From: DAISJD01 sp036821645
Lineage (GTDB): Bacteria > Pseudomonadota > Alphaproteobacteria > ATCC43930 > CGMCC-115725
Reading direction: 5' to 3'
Length of the DNA: 45,100 nt
Assembly (NCBI GenBank): GCA_036821645.1
Contig: DAISJD010000010.1
Span: forward strand, 1-45,100
A model generated the notes under the pieces. It saw only the letters and a program-made list of their open reading frames with translations. It searched no databases and was not told where the DNA came from. Shown piece by piece: positions 41,785-45,100 of this stretch. Position numbers and translations under genes: made by a program. Every line of letters begins with the position of its first letter. Positions within the stretch are counted from its first letter, which is position 1.

Positions 41785-43305
41785 ATGACCCTGTTTGACG
41801 CACCGGCCCTCGACGACCCGACGACACCGGCCTATCGCACCGCCCCCCATAATATCGAAGCGGAACAGGCGTTATTGGGCGCCCTCTTGGTCAATAACGC
41901 AACCTATCACCGGATCAGCGAATTTTTGCTGCCGGATCATTTTTATCATCCGGTGCATCAACGCCTCTTCGCCGCCATCTGCAAATTGATCGAACGGGGT
42001 CAGATTGCGGAACCGCGGACCCTCAAAAGCTATTTTGAACAAGATGACGGTCTGAAGGATGCGGGCGGTGCCGACTATCTTGCGCGGCTTGCTGCCTCGG
42101 TCGTCACCATCATCAATGCCGGCGATTACGGGCGCGTGATTTATGACGCCTATATGCGCCGTCAATTGATCGAAATCGGCACGGAAACCGTCAATAACGC
42201 CTTCGAGCATCAGGTCGATCTCTCGGCCCGGCAATTGATGGAAATCACGGAAAAACGGCTGTTCGATCTCGCGAGTTCGGGGTCGGCCGAGGGCGGATTC
42301 CAACCGTTTCGCCAAGCGTTGAGCGTTGCGGTCGAGATGGCCGAGCAGGCTTATCAACGCCAAGGCAAGACCAGCGGCGTCTCGTCGGGCTTCACCGATA
42401 TCGATGGGCTGTTGGGGGGCCTGCACCCGTCCGATCTGTTGATCCTGGCCGGTCGCCCGTCGATGGGCAAGACGGCACTCGCCACCAACATCGCGTTCAA
42501 CGTGGCAAAAGCCTATCGCCAAGGAGCCGGTCCTACCGGCGAAGCCATCGCCGAGGAAGGTGGGGTCGTCGGGTTCTTCTCGCTCGAAATGTCGGCCGAA
42601 CAATTGGCGACCCGCGTCTTGGCCGAAGATTCGGGCGTGTCCGGCGACCGGATCCGACGCGGCGAAGTGGGACAGGACGAATTTGAACGGTTCGTGCGTG
42701 CCAGCATGGACCTCGAAAGCTGCCCGCTTTTCATCGACGACACACCCGCCCTTTCGATCGCCGCCCTGCGCACCCGCGCGCGCCGCCTGAAACGGCAGCA
42801 CGGTCTTCATGTCATCATCGTCGATTACCTGCAATTGCTGCAAGGCACGCCGCGTCCCGGTGCCGAAGTCAACCGGGTTCAGGAAATTTCTGAAATCACG
42901 CGCGGCCTCAAGGCGCTTGCCAAAGAATTGAGCGTGCCGGTCATCGCACTGTCGCAATTGTCGCGCGCCGTCGAACAACGGGAAGATAAGCGCCCGCAAT
43001 TGTCGGATTTGCGCGAATCCGGCTCGATCGAACAGGATGCCGACGTCGTCATGTTCGTCTTTCGCGAAGAATATTATCTGGGCCGCGCCGAACCCGCCCG
43101 ACGCCCGGAAGAGGCCGAAGACAAATATAATCAACGCTATGCCGAATGGCAGCAACGCCTCGAAGAAGTCAGCGGTACGGGCGAAGTCATCATCGCCAAG
43201 CAACGTCACGGCCCCATCGGCAAAGTCACCCTGCGCTTTGACGGTGCCACCACGAAATTCTCCGATTTCATCAGCCGGGATCGCCTGCCCCATGCCGATT
43301 ATTGA
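41785..43305 (+). CDS. dnaB: Replicative DNA helicase DnaB
   Basis: DnaB is the hexameric 5'-3' helicase that unwinds DNA at the replication fork. The 506-residue protein has the N-terminal primase-interaction domain (about 20-120, starting PHNIEAEQALLGALL) and the RecA-like motor domain. The Walker A motif GRPSMGKTA has Lys229, the Walker B motif VIIVDYLQLL has Asp347, and the later motifs SQLSRAVEQREDKRPQLSDLRESGSIEQDAD are complete. No intein is present at these motifs. Its end overlaps alr by 14 bases. Confidence 0.97.
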   Translation: MTLFDAPALDDPTTPAYRTAPHNIEAEQALLGALLVNNATYHRISEFLLPDHFYHPVHQRLFAAICKLIERGQIAEPRTLKSYFEQDDGLKDAGGADYLARLAASVVTIINAGDYGRVIYDAYMRRQLIEIGTETVNNAFEHQVDLSARQLMEITEKRLFDLASSGSAEGGFQPFRQALSVAVEMAEQAYQRQGKTSGVSSGFTDIDGLLGGLHPSDLLILAGRPSMGKTALATNIAFNVAKAYRQGAGPTGEAIAEEGGVVGFFSLEMSAEQLATRVLAEDSGVSGDRIRRGEVGQDEFERFVRASMDLESCPLFIDDTPALSIAALRTRARRLKRQHGLHVIIVDYLQLLQGTPRPGAEVNRVQEISEITRGLKALAKELSVPVIALSQLSRAVEQREDKRPQLSDLRESGSIEQDADVVMFVFREEYYLGRAEPARRPEEAEDKYNQRYAEWQQRLEEVSGTGEVIIAKQRHGPIGKVTLRFDGATTKFSDFISRDRLPHADY

Positions 43306-44425
43306 GACACGGTCCGCCGCCTCGGCTACTGGAATATTGACGATCGACCTTGCCGCACTCTGCGATAATTGGCGGCTTTTGTGCCGGATGACCGGCCCCA
43401 AAGTCACCGTTGCCGCCGTCGTCAAGGGCGATGGCTATGGTTTGGGAGCCCTTCCCGTCGCATCGAGCCTTGTTGCCGCCGGATGCCGGTGGTTCTTCGT
43501 CGCTTCCCCCGACGAAGCGATCGCCCTTGCCCCGGCCCTTGCGGCGATCGCCCCGGATGTCCGGGTCTGCGTTCTTTCCGGCCCCTTCGCGGACACCGCC
43601 GCCGCCCTGGCGCAGCATGATGCCATCGTGCCGGTCCTGAATGACGGCGGCCAAATCGACGCCTGGACGATGGCGGCCCCAAGGCGACCGGCGATGGTGC
43701 AAGTGGATAGCGGCATGTCGCGTCTCGGCCTCGACGAAGGGGCCGTGGCAGCCCTTGCAGCAGCAGAGCCCGAGACCCTCGCCCGACTTGCCGTCAGCCA
43801 CATCATCAGCCACCTCGCCTGTAGCGACGAGCCGGACCATCCGATGAACCGGATGCAACACGATCAGTTCCGTCGGCTCAGTGCGCAATTGCCCCATTCC
43901 CCTCTCAGTCTCGCCGCAAGTTCGGGCATCTTTTTAGGCCCCGCCTATCATTTCGATCTGGTGCGGCCGGGTGCCGCCCTCTATGGGATCAATCCAACGC
44001 CGGGCAAACCCAATCCGATGAAGCAAGTCATTGGAATAAAAGCACGAATTCTTCAAGTACGAGAGATTGACGCTGGGCGGTGGGTTGGTTATGGTGCAAC
44101 CTACCAATCGCGCGCGAAACAACGGGTTGCGACGGTGGGTATCGGGTATGCCGACGGTCTCTTGCGGGCCGCAGGCAATCGCGCGCTTTTCTCGGTTCAT
44201 GGTATCACTGTTCCCGTTATAGGCCGAATTTCGATGGATCTCATCACAGTTGACGTCACCGCCGTCCCGGAAAGCCTGTTGTCCCCCGGTCAGTTCATCG
44301 ATGTCGTCGGCCCCGAACAGCCGGTCGATGCCTTGGCAACGGCCAGCGATACGATCGGTTATGAACTCTTGACCCGCCTGTCGCCCCGCCTCCACCGTCT
44401 TTATACCGGCCATGCCCATGTTTGA
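43292..44425 (+). CDS. alr: Alanine racemase
   Basis: Alr makes D-alanine for peptidoglycan. From ATG 43292 the enzyme has 377 residues, a normal length. The PLP-binding Lys45 is in AVVKGDGYGLGA and the opposing catalytic Tyr271 in GYGATYQ. HLACSDEPDHPMN and RPGAALYGINP are conserved, and the C-terminal domain has the GRISMDLITVDVT motif. The frame extends upstream inside dnaB, but that part is not coding for this protein. dnaB-alr is a common gene pair, and the following permease gene also overlaps alr. Confidence 0.96.
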   Translation: MPIIETRSAASATGILTIDLAALCDNWRLLCRMTGPKVTVAAVVKGDGYGLGALPVASSLVAAGCRWFFVASPDEAIALAPALAAIAPDVRVCVLSGPFADTAAALAQHDAIVPVLNDGGQIDAWTMAAPRRPAMVQVDSGMSRLGLDEGAVAALAAAEPETLARLAVSHIISHLACSDEPDHPMNRMQHDQFRRLSAQLPHSPLSLAASSGIFLGPAYHFDLVRPGAALYGINPTPGKPNPMKQVIGIKARILQVREIDAGRWVGYGATYQSRAKQRVATVGIGYADGLLRAAGNRALFSVHGITVPVIGRISMDLITVDVTAVPESLLSPGQFIDVVGPEQPVDALATASDTIGYELLTRLSPRLHRLYTGHAHV

Positions 44426-45100
44426 GATCCTCGCCTCCATCGGTCGCGTCAGCCTGCTCTTCTTGGCCTCGGTCGGTCGTCTCGGCCTGTTCACGGCGTC
44501 CAGCCTGTCGCATATGGTCCGCCCGCCCTTCTATTTCGGCATTTTGCTGCGCCAATTGATGACGATCGGCTATTTTTCCTTGCCCGTGGTGGGCCTGACC
44601 GCCCTTTTCACCGGCATGGTCCTGGCCTTGCAAAGCTATACTGGGTTCTCTCGCTTTGCCGCCGAAGGGGCCGTGGCAAGCGTGGTGGTCCTGTCGGTCA
44701 CGCGCGAACTCGGACCGGTGATTGCGGGCCTGATGGTCGCAGGCCGGGTCGGGGCTGCGATCGCCGCCGAAATCGGCACGATGCGGGTCACCGATCAGAT
44801 CGACGCGCTCACCACGCTCTCGACCAACCCATACAAATATCTCGTCGTCCCCCGGGTTTTGGCCGGGATCATTACCTTGCCGATTTTGGTCCTGATCGCC
44901 GATATCATCGGGGTGTTCGGCGGCTATCTCGTCGCAACCTATAAACTCGGGTTCAATCCGTCGAATTATCTGGCCCAGACCGTGTCCAACATGCGCACCG
45001 AAGACGTGGTGTCCGGCCTTGTCAAGGCGGCGGCCTTCGGGATGATCGTGACCGTCATGGGCTGCTATCACGGGTATCATTCCAAGGGGGGGGCCCAAGG
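44418..45100 (+). CDS. mlaE: MlaE-type ABC transporter permease, truncated by the window edge
   Basis: From an ATG at 44418 (or 44412 in the same frame) an open frame continues to the end of the window, 227 complete codons without a stop. The product begins MFEILASIGRVSLLFLASVGRL and has the MlaE-family segments GYFSLPVVGLTALFTGMVLALQSYTGF, SVTRELGPVIAGLMVAGRVGAAIAAEIGTMRVTDQIDAL, and the final part MIVTVMGCYHGYHSKGGAQG. Five or so membrane helices can be drawn. The family moves phospholipids between the membranes with MlaF (ATPase) and MlaD, which would be expected just beyond the edge. The start lies inside the alr end (overlap 8 bases), with no clear ribosome site. Confidence 0.92.
   Translation, partial: MFEILASIGRVSLLFLASVGRLGLFTASSLSHMVRPPFYFGILLRQLMTIGYFSLPVVGLTALFTGMVLALQSYTGFSRFAAEGAVASVVVLSVTRELGPVIAGLMVAGRVGAAIAAEIGTMRVTDQIDALTTLSTNPYKYLVVPRVLAGIITLPILVLIADIIGVFGGYLVATYKLGFNPSNYLAQTVSNMRTEDVVSGLVKAAAFGMIVTVMGCYHGYHSKGGAQ

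Noticed and set aside
43037..43291. N-terminal extension of Alr into dnaB
   Set aside because: It overlaps the conserved end of dnaB; alanine racemases start close to the PLP-binding Lys as from ATG 43292.
41872..43425. Open frame of 517 codons on the minus strand opposite dnaB and alr
   Set aside because: It is antisense to clearly conserved genes, has no recognisable domain, and long shadow frames are common in GC-biased coding DNA.
1..45100. Mobile elements, CRISPR arrays, tRNA or rRNA genes
   Set aside because: No transposase or integrase protein, no regularly spaced repeat and no cloverleaf or rRNA sequence was seen on either strand.

Overview
The window reads as a single block of chromosome from a moderately GC-rich Gram-negative bacterium, most probably an alphaproteobacterium and perhaps of the Rhodospirillales. 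The reasons are the gene orders lptF-lptG-lptD-surA-pdxA-rsmA, fabD-fabG-acpP-fabF-mltG and rpsF-rpsR-rplI, a valyl-tRNA synthetase of the archaeal genre (known from Rickettsia and relatives), and dnaB-alr followed by an MlaE-type permease. The genus cannot be fixed from sequence reading alone. I found no insertion sequence, prophage, CRISPR array, rRNA or tRNA gene.

Layout. The left edge holds the start of an unidentified gene (minus strand), a class A penicillin-binding protein (minus) and a secreted S9 peptidase (plus). A five-domain hybrid histidine kinase, a FadR-type GntR regulator and an ArsC-family protein follow on the minus strand, and then valS-pabB-pabC (valyl-tRNA synthetase and p-aminobenzoate synthesis). 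Two small plus-strand genes of unknown role (14.5-15.7 kb) sit against a convergent chemoreceptor gene, with a very strong terminator between them. From 17.7 to 21.4 kb there is a compact queuosine operon, queA-tgt-queF-queG, with overlapping genes, and then pepA.

From 23.3 to 31.0 kb the plus strand carries an outer-membrane assembly operon (lptF, lptG, lptD, surA) running into pdxA and rsmA. The minus-strand pair yicC-gmk converges on it. A short-chain dehydrogenase then faces the fatty-acid cluster fabD-fabG-acpP-fabF-mltG (33.5-38.4 kb). Divergent from fabD are the ribosomal protein genes rpsF-rpsR-rplI, with a promoter and a structured leader. They are followed by a cyclopropane-fatty-acid synthase gene, dnaB, alr and a truncated mlaE.

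How the genes fit together: much of the window serves the cell envelope (PBP1A, MltG, Alr, LptD/F/G, SurA, Mla, Fab enzymes, Cfa) or translation (ValS, S6, S18, L9, RsmA, queuosine). Nothing here is clearly a new multi-gene system. The most noteworthy signals are a near-identical 20-bp repeat encoding the same Arg-Gly-Asp-rich peptide in both S6 and S18, a nested leader hairpin before rpsF, a 28-bp palindrome before the GntR gene, a pseudo-receiver domain in the hybrid kinase, abrupt AT-rich tracts inside otherwise GC-rich genes, and a strong excess of GATC sites.
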